DNA of 50,025 nt from CAZJHD01 sp964545855 (GTDB taxonomy: Bacteria; Planctomycetota; UBA1135; JACQFD01). Under the pieces are notes generated by a model, which searched no databases, was not told where the DNA came from, and saw nothing but the letters and a program-made list of their open reading frames with translations. Below, piece by piece: positions 18,403 through 27,499 of this stretch. The stretch lies in NCBI GenBank assembly GCA_964545855.1, contig CAZJHD010000030.1, positions 1 to 50,025 on the forward strand, written 5' to 3'. Position numbers and translations under genes: made by a program. Position 1 is the stretch's first letter; every line of letters begins with the position of its first letter.

Positions 18403-19031
18403 CGCGACGCATCGCTGTCTTCGTCTCCGGAGCGGGCCGAAGCCTCCTGAACCTCGCCGACCGCATCGCGGCGGGCGCCCTCGACGCGGAGATCGTGCTC
18501 GTCGTGTCGTCGTCGGCGACGGCCGCGGGTCTCGCGCACGCGCGCAGGCTCGGGCTCCGCGCCGAGGTCGTGGCGCCGGGTCCCGGCGGCTGGCCCCGGG
18601 AGGGATCGCGGCGCGCCTTCGAGCTCGCCGACGCGGCGCGGGCGGATCTCGTCGTGCTCGCGGGCTTCCTCAAGGTCGTCGAGGTGCCGGACCGCTTCGC
18701 GCTCCGCGTCCTCAACATCCACCCCGCGCTCCTCCCGAGCTTCGGCGGCAAGGGCATGTGGGGCCACCACGTCCACGAGGCGGTGCTCGCGAGCGGAGCG
18801 CGCGTGAGCGGCTGCACGGTGCACTACGTGACGGCCGAGGTGGACGGAGGCCCCATCGTCGAGCAGCGCGTCGTCGAGGTGCGCGACGACGACGACGTCG
18901 ACGCGCTCGCCGCGCGCGTCTTCGAAGCGGAGAAGGAAGCACTCCCCTCCGCCATCGCGCTGCACCTCGAGGGACGGCTCGAGGTCCGCGGCCGCCGCGT
19001 CGTGCGGCGCGAGGGCGGCACCGGCCCGTGA
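18399..19031 (+). CDS. purN: Phosphoribosylglycinamide formyltransferase
   Basis: Transfers a formyl group from 10-formyltetrahydrofolate to GAR, the third step of purine synthesis. The 210-residue chain has the phosphate-binding start IAVFVSGAGRSLLNL and the folate/catalytic core with Asn106, His108 and Asp149 in NIHPALLPSFGGKGMWG and VHYVTAEVDGGPIVEQ. The N-terminal loop differs a little from the usual SGNGSNLQ. It overlaps the preceding phosphorylase-like gene (ATGA) and the following membrane-protein gene (GTGA), so it is translated as part of a mixed operon. The other pur genes are not in this window. Confidence 0.92.
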   Translation: MTRRIAVFVSGAGRSLLNLADRIAAGALDAEIVLVVSSSATAAGLAHARRLGLRAEVVAPGPGGWPREGSRRAFELADAARADLVVLAGFLKVVEVPDRFALRVLNIHPALLPSFGGKGMWGHHVHEAVLASGARVSGCTVHYVTAEVDGGPIVEQRVVEVRDDDDVDALAARVFEAEKEALPSAIALHLEGRLEVRGRRVVRREGGTGP

Positions 19032-21280
19032 GCGCACCGAGCCGTCGGCTGCGACTGCCGAGCGCGGCCGCGCTCATCGTCCTCGCCGTGTGCCTCCTCG
19101 GCGCGCCGCTCGCGCTCGTCCATCCGATCGGAGACTCGCCCGACGAGGCGGAGAACCTCCAGTACGTCGAGCTCCTGATCCGCGAGCACCGTGTGCCGCG
19201 ACCGCACGACGCGATCCGACAGGGTATCCATCCGCCGCTCTCGTTCCTCGTGCACGCCGCGCTCTCGCGGCCCCTGGAGGCGATCGCGCCGGCTCTCCCC
19301 GCGGAGGTGATCTGGCCCTTCGGTCTCTGGATCGTGCTCCCCCTGAACCAGCCGAGCACGATCTCCATGAGGAACACGCTCGGCGGGTTCCGCGAGGGGC
19401 CGGCGTCGTGCACCGCCTTCACGCTGTACGCCCTGCGCCTCGCCTCCGTCGCGATCACGGCGCTCGCCGTCGCGCTCGCGATCGCCGCCGCACGCACGCT
19501 CCTGCCGGAGTCGCCGCGCGCGGCGGCGGGCGCCGTCGGGTTCCTGGCTCTCACGCCCCAGGCGATGGTGCAGGCGTCCTCCATCGCTATGGAGCCGACG
19601 CTCCTCCTCTTCCTCTCGTGGGCGGCCCTCGAGCTCGCGCGCGGCCTCCGTCCGGAGGGCGCCTATGCGCCTCTCCGAGCCGGCATCGCGATCGGGCTCG
19701 CCGCCGCGACGCGCCATGCGGGGCTCGCCGCCCTCCCGCTGGTCGTGCTCGTGGCCGTCGCGCGCCGTGGGAGGATCGGAGCCCGCCGCGCCGCCGTCGA
19801 GGCGCTCCTCGTCGTCGCGATCGCGCTCGTGCCGTCGGCCGCCATCGCGACGCACAAGTTCGTGCGCACGGGCGAGTGGATCGGCCTCGGAGGCGTGCTG
19901 GAGTCGAACCCGGAGATGATCCGTCCGACGGCGGCCACCTGGGCCGACTGGGACCGCTGGCTCCCCGACTCCGTGCAGACGTTCTTCGGCCTCGAGGCGC
20001 CGGGCCACCAGCCGCCGAGGACGCTGCACCTGCTGTGGCTGCTGGGCGCAGGCGCTGCCCTGGTCGGGGCCCTCGCCGCCGCGCGGAGGTCGGCCGGCGA
20101 CGCGCCTCCCGTCTCTCGGCGCGCGATCCTCCTCTTCGCCTGCGTCCCGACGCTCGTCATCGCCGCGATCCCCATCGCGGGGAACGTCGACTTCTACCAG
20201 AGCGCCGGGCGCTATCTCCTGCCGGCGATCCCCTTCGTCGCCCCATTGCTCGCGGCCGGCATCCTCCACGCGACGCGGCGGGAGCCCTCGTCGGCCTTGC
20301 CGCTCGCCGGAGCGCTCCTCTCGGCGGCGGCGACCTTCGTCGTCACCTACTTCTCGCTCGCGCCGCTCTACGCGCCCCCGGCCGCGCGCGTGGCCGGCGC
20401 CATCGCCTACGCCGACGCCGGAGGCACCCACGACCCGGGACGGCGGCGCGGACTCCCCGTCCGCCTGCCGACGCTGCTCCCCTTCCCGAGCCCCGAGAAG
20501 GACGCGGCCGTCGACACGGAGCGCGTCGAGTACGAGTTCCTCGTGCCCGGGGGCACGGAGGGCGTCTGGCTCCACGTGGTGCTGCTCGGCGGCACGATCG
20601 GCCGCGAGGCCCACGCCCAGACGTTCTCGCCGCTGCCGCTCGACTTCGCGTTCCCCTCCTGCCGGATCCTGTGCGGAGACATCGTCGTCGCCGAATGGCT
20701 GACGCCCCCGCCGGAGGCCCGCTCCTGGAGCTACCGCGTTCCGCCGGAGGCGATCCGCGACCGCACGCTGCGGCTCGCCTTCGAACGCGTCGGCACGGCG
20801 CCGATCGTCGCCGTCGCGGAGATCCGCCTCGACCGCATCCACCCCTCGGATCCCGAGCGGCTCGGCCCGAGGGTGCGCATCAGCGCCGCCGACGCGCGGG
20901 CCGGAGTCGGCACGCGCGTGGCCGACCCGGGCGCGCGCACTCGCTACGTGCGGCGCTCGCCGAGGGGCGCGGCGGGCTCCGTGTGCGAGACGCCCCCCAT
21001 GCCTCTCGCCCCCGGGAACTACCGGCTGCGCGCGCGTCTGCGCGTTCATGGCGGCGTGGCGGGCGAGCCCGTCGGGTTCCTCATCGCCGGCGACGGCTCG
21101 CAGCCCTTCTCGAAGCTGCAGCCGATCCGTTTCGACCCGCGGCGGGCCGGCGAGATGCGGGTCGTCGCGCTCGACTTCACGGTGCCGGGCCCCGACTCCT
21201 GGAGCCTCACGGCGCGCGTCGAGACGAATGGCTCGGGCGCCGTCGACGTGGACGACCTGGAGCTCTGGGGTCCCTTCTGA
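19028..21280 (+). CDS. Large membrane protein, GT-C glycosyltransferase-like, first of a tandem pair
   Basis: A 750-residue polytopic protein. The first outer loop has the acidic motif HPIGDSPDEAEN (about 32-43), the Asp-Glu placement of GT-C glycosyltransferases and DUF2142 proteins. About ten hydrophobic segments follow to about residue 460 (including YLLPAIPFVAPLLAAGI). The last 290 residues are soluble and strand-rich, with FPSPEKDAAVD, TFSPLPLDFAFPSCRI, RLAFERVGTAP and a closing VDVDDLELWGPF. The start is GTG, overlapping purN as GTGA. It is strikingly similar to the next gene along the whole length, so the pair arose by duplication. The donor and acceptor are unknown; transfer from a lipid-linked sugar is the family's usual role. 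Confidence 0.72.
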   Translation: MSAPSRRLRLPSAAALIVLAVCLLGAPLALVHPIGDSPDEAENLQYVELLIREHRVPRPHDAIRQGIHPPLSFLVHAALSRPLEAIAPALPAEVIWPFGLWIVLPLNQPSTISMRNTLGGFREGPASCTAFTLYALRLASVAITALAVALAIAAARTLLPESPRAAAGAVGFLALTPQAMVQASSIAMEPTLLLFLSWAALELARGLRPEGAYAPLRAGIAIGLAAATRHAGLAALPLVVLVAVARRGRIGARRAAVEALLVVAIALVPSAAIATHKFVRTGEWIGLGGVLESNPEMIRPTAATWADWDRWLPDSVQTFFGLEAPGHQPPRTLHLLWLLGAGAALVGALAAARRSAGDAPPVSRRAILLFACVPTLVIAAIPIAGNVDFYQSAGRYLLPAIPFVAPLLAAGILHATRREPSSALPLAGALLSAAATFVVTYFSLAPLYAPPAARVAGAIAYADAGGTHDPGRRRGLPVRLPTLLPFPSPEKDAAVDTERVEYEFLVPGGTEGVWLHVVLLGGTIGREAHAQTFSPLPLDFAFPSCRILCGDIVVAEWLTPPPEARSWSYRVPPEAIRDRTLRLAFERVGTAPIVAVAEIRLDRIHPSDPERLGPRVRISAADARAGVGTRVADPGARTRYVRRSPRGAAGSVCETPPMPLAPGNYRLRARLRVHGGVAGEPVGFLIAGDGSQPFSKLQPIRFDPRRAGEMRVVALDFTVPGPDSWSLTARVETNGSGAVDVDDLELWGPF

Positions 21281-23529
21281 TGGGAGCCTGGACACCCCGC
21301 GTGCCGCGCGCCTCGGCCTGGATCGTCCTCGGTGTCCTCCTGCTGGGCGGCTTCCATGCGGTGCTCCATCCGCTCGGCGACGCGCCGGACGAAGCCGAGG
21401 ACATCGACGTGATCGCGACGATCGTCCGCGAGGGCCGCCTGCCGCTGCCGGAGGACCGCCTGCGCCAGTCGGTGCATCCTCCGCTCTCCTTCGTGCTCTA
21501 CGCCCTCGCCTCGCGTCCGCTCGAAGCGATGGCGCCGTGGCTCCCGGAGGAGATCGTCTGGGACACGGGCCTGCGCGTGGCCGTCCCCCTGCACCAGCCG
21601 AGCAGGATCTACCGGCGCGACACGACGCGCGACTTCGCGCCGGGCCCGGAGGGCTTCTCCGCCTGGACGTTGCTCGCACTGCGCCTCCTCTCCGTCGTGC
21701 TCACGGCGCTCGCGGCCGCCCTCTGCCTCGCCGCCGGGCGCACGTGGCTCCCGGAATCGCCGCGCGCCATCGCCGGCGCCGTCGGCGCCCTCGTCCTCGC
21801 GCCCCAAGTGCTCCTGCAAGGCTCGTCGATCTCGATGGAGCCGCTGCTCCTTCTCTGCGTCGCCTGGGCCGCCCTCGAGATGGGCCGCGGCCTCCGCGGG
21901 GCCGAGAGCTACTCGCCGGTGCGCGCGGGGATCGCGTCGGGGCTCGCGACCCTCGTGCGGCACTCCGGCTTCGTGATGCTCCCGCTCCTCGCCGTCGTCG
22001 CTGCCATGCGCTCCCGACGGGTCGGCGTGCGGCGCGCCGCCGGCGAGCTCGCGCTCGCGGGGTCGATCGCCGCGGCTCCCGCGATCGGCCTGGCGATCTG
22101 GAGCACGATCCGAACCGGCGAGATCTTCCCGGCCCGGAGGATCCTCGAGGTCCACCCGGAGATCCTCCGGTCGACGCCGGTCACGGTCTCCGACCTCGAC
22201 GCCTGGCTCCCGCAGATGGTGCAGAGCTTCTTCGGCGTCGGCGTCCCGGGGCTTCGCCCGCCCCAGACGCTGCTCCTCCTCTGGGTGGTGCTCGTCGGAG
22301 CGTGCATCGCCGCCGGATTCGCGCACGCCTTCTTCGGCGGGGCACGCGCGGAGCGCCGGGTGTCCCCGCGCACCTCGGCGCTGTTCGCGGCGATCGCGCT
22401 GGGAGCGACGCTCGCGCTGCCCTTCCTCGGGAACCTCCAGTTCCACCACGGCTCGGGGCGCTACCTGATCCCGGCGATCCCCTTCGCGGTGCCGATCGTC
22501 GCGGCGGGCCTCCTCGCCGCATCGGGGCTCCGCGACGATGCGCGCTGGCTCCCGAGCCTCGCGTTGCTCCCGGCATCGGCGACCTTCGTCGTCGTCTTCT
22601 TCTCCCTCGCGCCGCTCTTCCACCTCCCGGCGGACCGACAGCGCGGCGCGCTTGCCTACGCCGACTCGGGAGGCTTCCACGATCCGGGTCTCGCGCGAGG
22701 GATCTCCGTGCGGCTCGCGAGCTTCGACCCGTTCCCGAGCCCCGAGCGCGACGCGGCCGTGGACATCGACCGCGTGGAGTATCGGTTCGAGCTGCCGCGC
22801 GAGATCGAGGACGCGTGGCTCCACGTCGTCCTCGTCGGCGGCTCCGCGGGCCGGACGGTGCAGTTCCAGACCTTCTCGCCGAGGACGCTCGACTTCGCCT
22901 TCCCCTCCTGCCGCATCTCCGCCGGCGGCCTCCTCCTCGCCGAATGGGTCTCCCCGCCGGCGGGTCCCGCGTGGCTCGGATATCGCATTCCACCCGAGGC
23001 CTTCCGCGACGGCGTGCTCGATCTCGCCTTCGAGCGCGTCGGCACGGCACCCTTCGTCGCCGTCGCGGAAGTGCGGATCGACCGCTCGGCGCCGCGGGGC
23101 GCCTTCACTCTCGGCCCCTTCGTGCGCGTCTCCGCCGCCGACGCGCGCCCGGGGATCGGTGACCGTCTCTCCGATCCGGAGGCACGGTCTCGGTTCGTCC
23201 GGCGCGCCGCCCGCGGAGACGCGGGCACTCTCTGCGAGACGCCGCCCGTCCTCCTCCCTCCGGGCGCCCATCGCGTGCGGTCCGGCGTGCGCCTGCGCGA
23301 GGGTCCCGCCGGCGGCGCCGTGGGCCGCCTCGTCGTGGCGGACGCGAGCGGCCGCGTCGTGGCGGAGCAGGCGCTCGTCTTCGATCCGATGGGAACGAAG
23401 GAGCACACCTCGGTCCGAGTCGAGTTCGAGGTGCCTCGCGGCACGACGGACTCCTTCTCGGCGCGCATCGAGGCGAACGGAGCGGGCGCCTTCGACGTGG
23501 ACGACCTCGAGATCTTCGGGCCGCGCTGA
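21280..23529 (+). CDS. Large membrane protein, GT-C glycosyltransferase-like, second of a tandem pair
   Basis: A 749-residue paralogue of the preceding gene, with its ATG overlapping that gene's stop as TGATG. The acidic loop reads HPLGDAPDEAED, followed by the same order of membrane segments (YLIPAIPFAVPIVAAGLL) and the same C-terminal soluble module: FPSPERDAAVD, TFSPRTLDFAFPSCRI, LAFERVGTAPFVAVAEVRIDR, CETPP and VDDLEIFGPR. Conservation is highest in the soluble module and the acidic loop and lower in the helices. No gene-specific difference in the presumed catalytic acids is visible. It ends 13 bases from the stop of the convergent mrfB. Confidence 0.72.
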   Translation: MGAWTPRVPRASAWIVLGVLLLGGFHAVLHPLGDAPDEAEDIDVIATIVREGRLPLPEDRLRQSVHPPLSFVLYALASRPLEAMAPWLPEEIVWDTGLRVAVPLHQPSRIYRRDTTRDFAPGPEGFSAWTLLALRLLSVVLTALAAALCLAAGRTWLPESPRAIAGAVGALVLAPQVLLQGSSISMEPLLLLCVAWAALEMGRGLRGAESYSPVRAGIASGLATLVRHSGFVMLPLLAVVAAMRSRRVGVRRAAGELALAGSIAAAPAIGLAIWSTIRTGEIFPARRILEVHPEILRSTPVTVSDLDAWLPQMVQSFFGVGVPGLRPPQTLLLLWVVLVGACIAAGFAHAFFGGARAERRVSPRTSALFAAIALGATLALPFLGNLQFHHGSGRYLIPAIPFAVPIVAAGLLAASGLRDDARWLPSLALLPASATFVVVFFSLAPLFHLPADRQRGALAYADSGGFHDPGLARGISVRLASFDPFPSPERDAAVDIDRVEYRFELPREIEDAWLHVVLVGGSAGRTVQFQTFSPRTLDFAFPSCRISAGGLLLAEWVSPPAGPAWLGYRIPPEAFRDGVLDLAFERVGTAPFVAVAEVRIDRSAPRGAFTLGPFVRVSAADARPGIGDRLSDPEARSRFVRRAARGDAGTLCETPPVLLPPGAHRVRSGVRLREGPAGGAVGRLVVADASGRVVAEQALVFDPMGTKEHTSVRVEFEVPRGTTDSFSARIEANGAGAFDVDDLEIFGPR

Positions 23530-23542
23530 CCGCGCGGCGAAT

Positions 23543-24913
23543 CTAGCACCGCTGCGCGACCCGCCGGCGGAGCACGCCGATCCGCGCGCGCAGCTCGTCG
23601 CGGGCGCGCCCCGCGGGCCAGTCGGCACTGAGGCTCTCCGCGCGGTCGAGCCGCGCGACGACGCGCTCGGCGGTCTCGCCCTGCAGCACCGCGTCGCGCG
23701 CGAGATCGAGGGCCGCCTTCGGGCAGCCCGACTCGGCGAGCGCCACGAGCCAGGGCTGCTCCGCCTCCTTCCCCTCCAGGCGCCGGGCGGCGTCGGCGAG
23801 CCCACGCAGCGCCTCGCGCCGCTCGGCCGTGCCCTCCACGCCGCGCGCGCGGAGCGACAGCGCGCGGACGCGGGCCCAGTCTCGAAGGGCGCGCGCCGCC
23901 TTGGCGCCCGCGAGAGCCTCCCGCGGATCGCCGTCCTCGAGCGGCCGGGCGCATCGCTCCAGCAGCGTCACGAGCGAGAGCACGTCGTCGCGGTTGTGCT
24001 CGAACACGCGTGGCAGAGGGCTCGGCCGGCCCGCGAGCCAGTCGAAGTAGGCGGCTGGCGCCTCGGAGCCCGGGAGATCGTCCGGGCGCTCGATCCCGAG
24101 GAGCGATCGCTCCACGGTGCGCAGCTTCCCGTCCGCGAGCTTCCAGCCGAAGCGCGCGCGCGTCACGTGGTAGAGGTCGGCGTGCAGGTCCACCGGGAAG
24201 CCGGAGTCGAGACCGTGGATGCGGAACTTGTCCTCGAGGCGGTGACGGTCGAAGGACTTCCCGAAGAACGTGACGACACTCCGCGCCGACGCGAGCTCGC
24301 GTCCGACGGCGGCGAGCGTCGCGCGCTCGCGCGCGGGCGAGGCGAGGAAGTGCTGGCGCAGCACGAAGGAGCCGTCGGCGTCGAAGCGCCCGAGCCCCAC
24401 GAGGAACACGAGGACGCCGGCGCCCCCGGAGAGCGACGTCGTCTCCGTGTCGAGGAACAGCGCGCTGCGCGGGTCGAGCGCGAGGAGCCGCGCGTCTCGC
24501 GCGAAGAGCGCCACCTGCGCGACGTCGGCGGCGAGGGCGCGCGCGAACGCGTCGGTCGGAGGGAATCGCTCCGTCCGCACGAGGACCGGCCCCTCGGGCC
24601 CCGCCTCCTCGCGCAGGCCCTCGGGAGGAGCGTGCTTCAGCATCGGCTCCGCGGCGGCTCCCGCGCTCCGGCCGGCGGCGGATCGGCTGCCGGCGCGGGC
24701 GGCGCGCGCTCGCAGGCTCGCGCGGAGATCGTCCGCGCTCGCGCCGGCACCGTCGTGCGACGGACTCTCCGGCGCCGCCGGCGCGGGAACGACGCCGCCG
24801 TAGCGGCGGAGCCGCTCGCGGAGATCGCTGTGGCGGAGCCGCTCGCGGAGATCGCTGTGGCGGAGCCGCTCCTTGAGATCGCTGTGGCGGAGCCGGTCGC
24901 GGAGATCGCTCAT
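23543..24913 (-). CDS. mrfB: MrfB-like DEDD exonuclease
   Basis: RNase H-fold 3'-5' exonuclease of the YprB/MrfB family, which in Bacillus subtilis works with helicase MrfA in repair of mitomycin C damage. The 456-residue protein shows DTET (Asp155, Glu157), GKSFD (Asp222) and HNRDD (His306, Asp310), the DEDDh set, then a helical C-terminal region of about 130 residues that could be TPR-like. The first 37 residues are a tandem 9-residue repeat (consensus HSDLRERLR), not typical of the family. Its ATG overlaps the mrfA stop (ATGA), so the two are co-translated. Function is inferred from the homologues. Confidence 0.88.
   Translation of the reverse strand: MSDLRDRLRHSDLKERLRHSDLRERLRHSDLRERLRRYGGVVPAPAAPESPSHDGAGASADDLRASLRARAARAGSRSAAGRSAGAAAEPMLKHAPPEGLREEAGPEGPVLVRTERFPPTDAFARALAADVAQVALFARDARLLALDPRSALFLDTETTSLSGGAGVLVFLVGLGRFDADGSFVLRQHFLASPARERATLAAVGRELASARSVVTFFGKSFDRHRLEDKFRIHGLDSGFPVDLHADLYHVTRARFGWKLADGKLRTVERSLLGIERPDDLPGSEAPAAYFDWLAGRPSPLPRVFEHNRDDVLSLVTLLERCARPLEDGDPREALAGAKAARALRDWARVRALSLRARGVEGTAERREALRGLADAARRLEGKEAEQPWLVALAESGCPKAALDLARDAVLQGETAERVVARLDRAESLSADWPAGRARDELRARIGVLRRRVAQRC
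24807..24913. repeat. 27-bp minisatellite, four copies, in the 5' end of mrfB
   Basis: Four tandem units begin at 24807, 24834, 24861 and 24888; the last is cut by the mrfB start codon. Units 1 and 2 are identical, unit 3 differs at a few bases and unit 4 at one plus its end. Because 27 is a multiple of three, every unit stays in frame and codes for nine residues on the minus strand. Slippage could change copy number without frameshift. Confidence 0.95.
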
Positions 24914-27360
24914 CCCGCCGCCGCGTCGAGGGCCGCCCTGTCGCGACCGACGTTGCCGATCGCCCGGAGGACCTCCTCGGGTCGTCCCGCCAGCAGCGCG
25001 CCGAGGGCGAGCGCCGTCGCCTTGCCCCGCGAGCCCACCTCGTCCGGCGGCCCGATGCAGCTCGGGCAGCCGTGGGCGCAGGGACAGCGCGCGAGGACGC
25101 CGTGGGCGGCGACGAGGAGGCCGCCGAGGTTCCGGTAGAGCGCCTCCGAGAGCCCGACGCCGTCGCGGTGGCGGTCGAAGAGCGTGATCGTCGTCCGCTG
25201 GAAGTGCGGCGAGCGGAGCTCGACGCAGTGCCCGAGGTCCGACGGCTCGCAGCGCACGAAGAACGGCGCGAGCTGCTTCAGGAGCGAGGCGAAGCCGCGG
25301 ACGCCGCCGCCGCGGCTGCCCTCGGCGAGCCCGACGGCGCGCGCCACGTCGTCGGAGAGCACGAGCCCGAAGCCGTCCGTGAGCATCTCCTCGGGCGGGA
25401 GGTGGATCTCCCCGCAGCCGACGTTCTCGCGTGTGTAGAAGCGGATCTTCTTGAAGATCGTCGCGACCGTCCGGACGTCGACCTCGCCGAGGACGAGGTC
25501 GTAGCTCCCGGTCTCGCCGTTGCCCTCGGACTCCGTGGGGAGCGCGACGGAGCGCGTCTCGCGCAGGTCTTCGCGGAGCCACCGCACGTCCGTGTCGGTC
25601 TGCGCCTCCGTGTAGAAGTCGCTCACGACGGGCTTCACGTAGGCGCGGCGCCCCGGGTAGTCGAAGCGCTCCACCTGCAGCGTGTCTCCCTGGTGGCCGT
25701 AGATCGCTCCCGCGTAGAGCTCGACGATCGACGCCGGCCGCGCGAGGAGGCCGATCACCTGCCGCGTCTCCGCGTGGACGATCGTGACGTCGTCGCAGTC
25801 CTCGCCCTCGAGGGACACGTCCTGCGCCGGATAGGCCTCGGCGGCCCAGTGGTAGGCGCCGGCGTCGCGATGGAGGAGCGACGCGTCCTCGGCGAGGTAG
25901 TCGAGGACCTGGCGCAGCGACTCCGCCCGCGGCCCGAAGGCGCTGCGGCCCGCGGCGTCCATCGGCTCCGTCTCCGGCGCGCGGAACGGGAGCTCGAAGG
26001 CCGCGCACTTCACCTGGTTGGCGAGGATCACCGGGTTGTCGGCGTGGATCGTCGCGTTCTCCCGCGTCGCTTCGAAGAGCCAGCGCGGCTCGCCGGCGAG
26101 GTACTGGTCCATCGCGCCGGAGCGTGCGACGAGGAGCGCGAGGGAGGGCTGCCCGCGGCGCCCGGCGCGGCCCGCCTGCTGCCAGGCCGAGGCGACGGTG
26201 CCGGGGTAGCCGACGAGCACCGCCACGTCGAGGCGACCCACGTCGATGCCGAGCTCCAGCGCATTCGTCGAGACGACCGTCTTCACGGCGCCCGACCGGA
26301 GGTCGCGCTCGATCTCGCGCCGCAGGTCCGGCAGGTAGCCGCCGCGATAGCCGCGAATCCGTTCCGGATCGCGCCCGTGGTGGCGCGCGGCGTCCTTCAG
26401 GTACTTCACGAGCACCTCCACCTGCGGCCGCGTCCGCACGAAGAAGAGCGACTGGTGGTCGTCGCCCGTGAGGTGCGGCGCGAGACGCCGCGTCTCCTCG
26501 AGGGCGTTCGCGCGCAGCCCCGCGACGGCGTTCACGAGGGGCGGGTTGTAGATCGCGAACTTCTTCTCGCCGCGCGGCGCGCCGTCGCGAGAGACGATCG
26601 CGACGGGACGGCCGAGGAGCCGCTCCAGGTGCTGCTCGGGATTCGCGATGGTCGCGCTCGAGGCGATGAAGCGCGGGTCGGCGCCGTAGTGGCGCGCCAC
26701 GCGCACGAGCCGTCGCAGGACGTTCGCCACGTGCGAGCCGAAGACGCCCGTCAGCGTGTGCACCTCGTCGACGACGATCGTGCGCAGGCCGCGGAAGAGA
26801 TCGACCCACTTGGCGTGGTTCGGGAGGATCCCCTGGTGGAGCATCCAGGGGTTCGTGACGACGAGGTTGCCGCGATCGCGCAGCGACCGCCGGATCGACG
26901 GCGGCGTGTCGCCGTCGTAGGTGAAGCAGCGCAGGTCGAGTCCCCGCTCGATCTCCGCGACGCGCGTGAGCAGATCGGTCACCTCGGCGACCTGGTCCTG
27001 CGAGAGAGCCTTCGTCGGGAACAGGTAGATCGCGCGGTCGGCGCCCTCCGTGCGGATCGCCGCGTCGAGGACCGGCAGGTTGTAGCAGAGCGTCTTCCCC
27101 GAGGCCGTCGGCGTGACGACGCAGACGTCGCGCGCGGGCTCGCCGGGGTGCGCGCCGTGGGCGACGTCGACGGCCTCGCGCTGGTGGCAGTAGAGGCGCT
27201 CGACGCCGCGCGCGGCGTAGGCCTCGCGCAGCGCGGGGTGCGCCCACTCGGGGAACGCCGCGAACTCCCCCGGCGATCCGGGGAGCGTCTCGACGTGGAC
27301 CAGATGGCGGCCGAAGGACGGATCGGCGCGAAGCCGCGCGAGGATCGAATCGACGTTCAC
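24910..27360 (-). CDS. mrfA: MrfA-like DEXH superfamily 2 helicase
   Basis: 816-residue helicase of the YprA/MrfA (Hrq1-related) family. It has Walker A TPTASGKT (83-90), the DEVH box in IVVDEVHTL, SSAT, the C-terminal helicase lobe with STNALELGIDVGRLD and QQAGRAGRRGQ, a DUF1998-like middle, and a C-terminal cysteine cluster with CPCAHGCPSCIG that binds metal in MrfA. In B. subtilis MrfA and MrfB act together on mitomycin C damage. The start is GTG; the following mrfB overlaps its stop. A possible promoter lies 10 bases upstream. The call is firm at family level; the crosslink-repair role is transferred from homologues. Confidence 0.9.
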   Translation of the reverse strand: MNVDSILARLRADPSFGRHLVHVETLPGSPGEFAAFPEWAHPALREAYAARGVERLYCHQREAVDVAHGAHPGEPARDVCVVTPTASGKTLCYNLPVLDAAIRTEGADRAIYLFPTKALSQDQVAEVTDLLTRVAEIERGLDLRCFTYDGDTPPSIRRSLRDRGNLVVTNPWMLHQGILPNHAKWVDLFRGLRTIVVDEVHTLTGVFGSHVANVLRRLVRVARHYGADPRFIASSATIANPEQHLERLLGRPVAIVSRDGAPRGEKKFAIYNPPLVNAVAGLRANALEETRRLAPHLTGDDHQSLFFVRTRPQVEVLVKYLKDAARHHGRDPERIRGYRGGYLPDLRREIERDLRSGAVKTVVSTNALELGIDVGRLDVAVLVGYPGTVASAWQQAGRAGRRGQPSLALLVARSGAMDQYLAGEPRWLFEATRENATIHADNPVILANQVKCAAFELPFRAPETEPMDAAGRSAFGPRAESLRQVLDYLAEDASLLHRDAGAYHWAAEAYPAQDVSLEGEDCDDVTIVHAETRQVIGLLARPASIVELYAGAIYGHQGDTLQVERFDYPGRRAYVKPVVSDFYTEAQTDTDVRWLREDLRETRSVALPTESEGNGETGSYDLVLGEVDVRTVATIFKKIRFYTRENVGCGEIHLPPEEMLTDGFGLVLSDDVARAVGLAEGSRGGGVRGFASLLKQLAPFFVRCEPSDLGHCVELRSPHFQRTTITLFDRHRDGVGLSEALYRNLGGLLVAAHGVLARCPCAHGCPSCIGPPDEVGSRGKATALALGALLAGRPEEVLRAIGNVGRDRAALDAAAG

Positions 27361-27369
27361 GGGGCGCAG

Positions 27370-27396
27370 AATCTAACAGAAGGCGAACAGGCGCAA
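27370..27396 (-). promoter_or_regulatory. Possible mrfAB promoter
   Basis: On the minus strand TAGATT (27375-27370) lies 10 bases before the mrfA GTG, with TTGCGC about 15 bases further upstream (27396-27391). If real, the transcript would be almost leaderless. The spacer is shorter than the usual 17, so support is modest. Confidence 0.3.
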
Positions 27397-27499
27397 GGCT
27401 GGCAGAAACGCCTCGTTCGTCCGGTCTTGCGGCCGTTCCCCCCGACTTGTCCACAGGAGAGTCGGCGGAGTCCCCGGCCGCTACCACGGCGGCGCCTCC

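Noticed and set aside
24807..24913. CRISPR-like tandem repeat
   Set aside because: Units abut without spacers and lie in frame inside mrfB, so it is a minisatellite.
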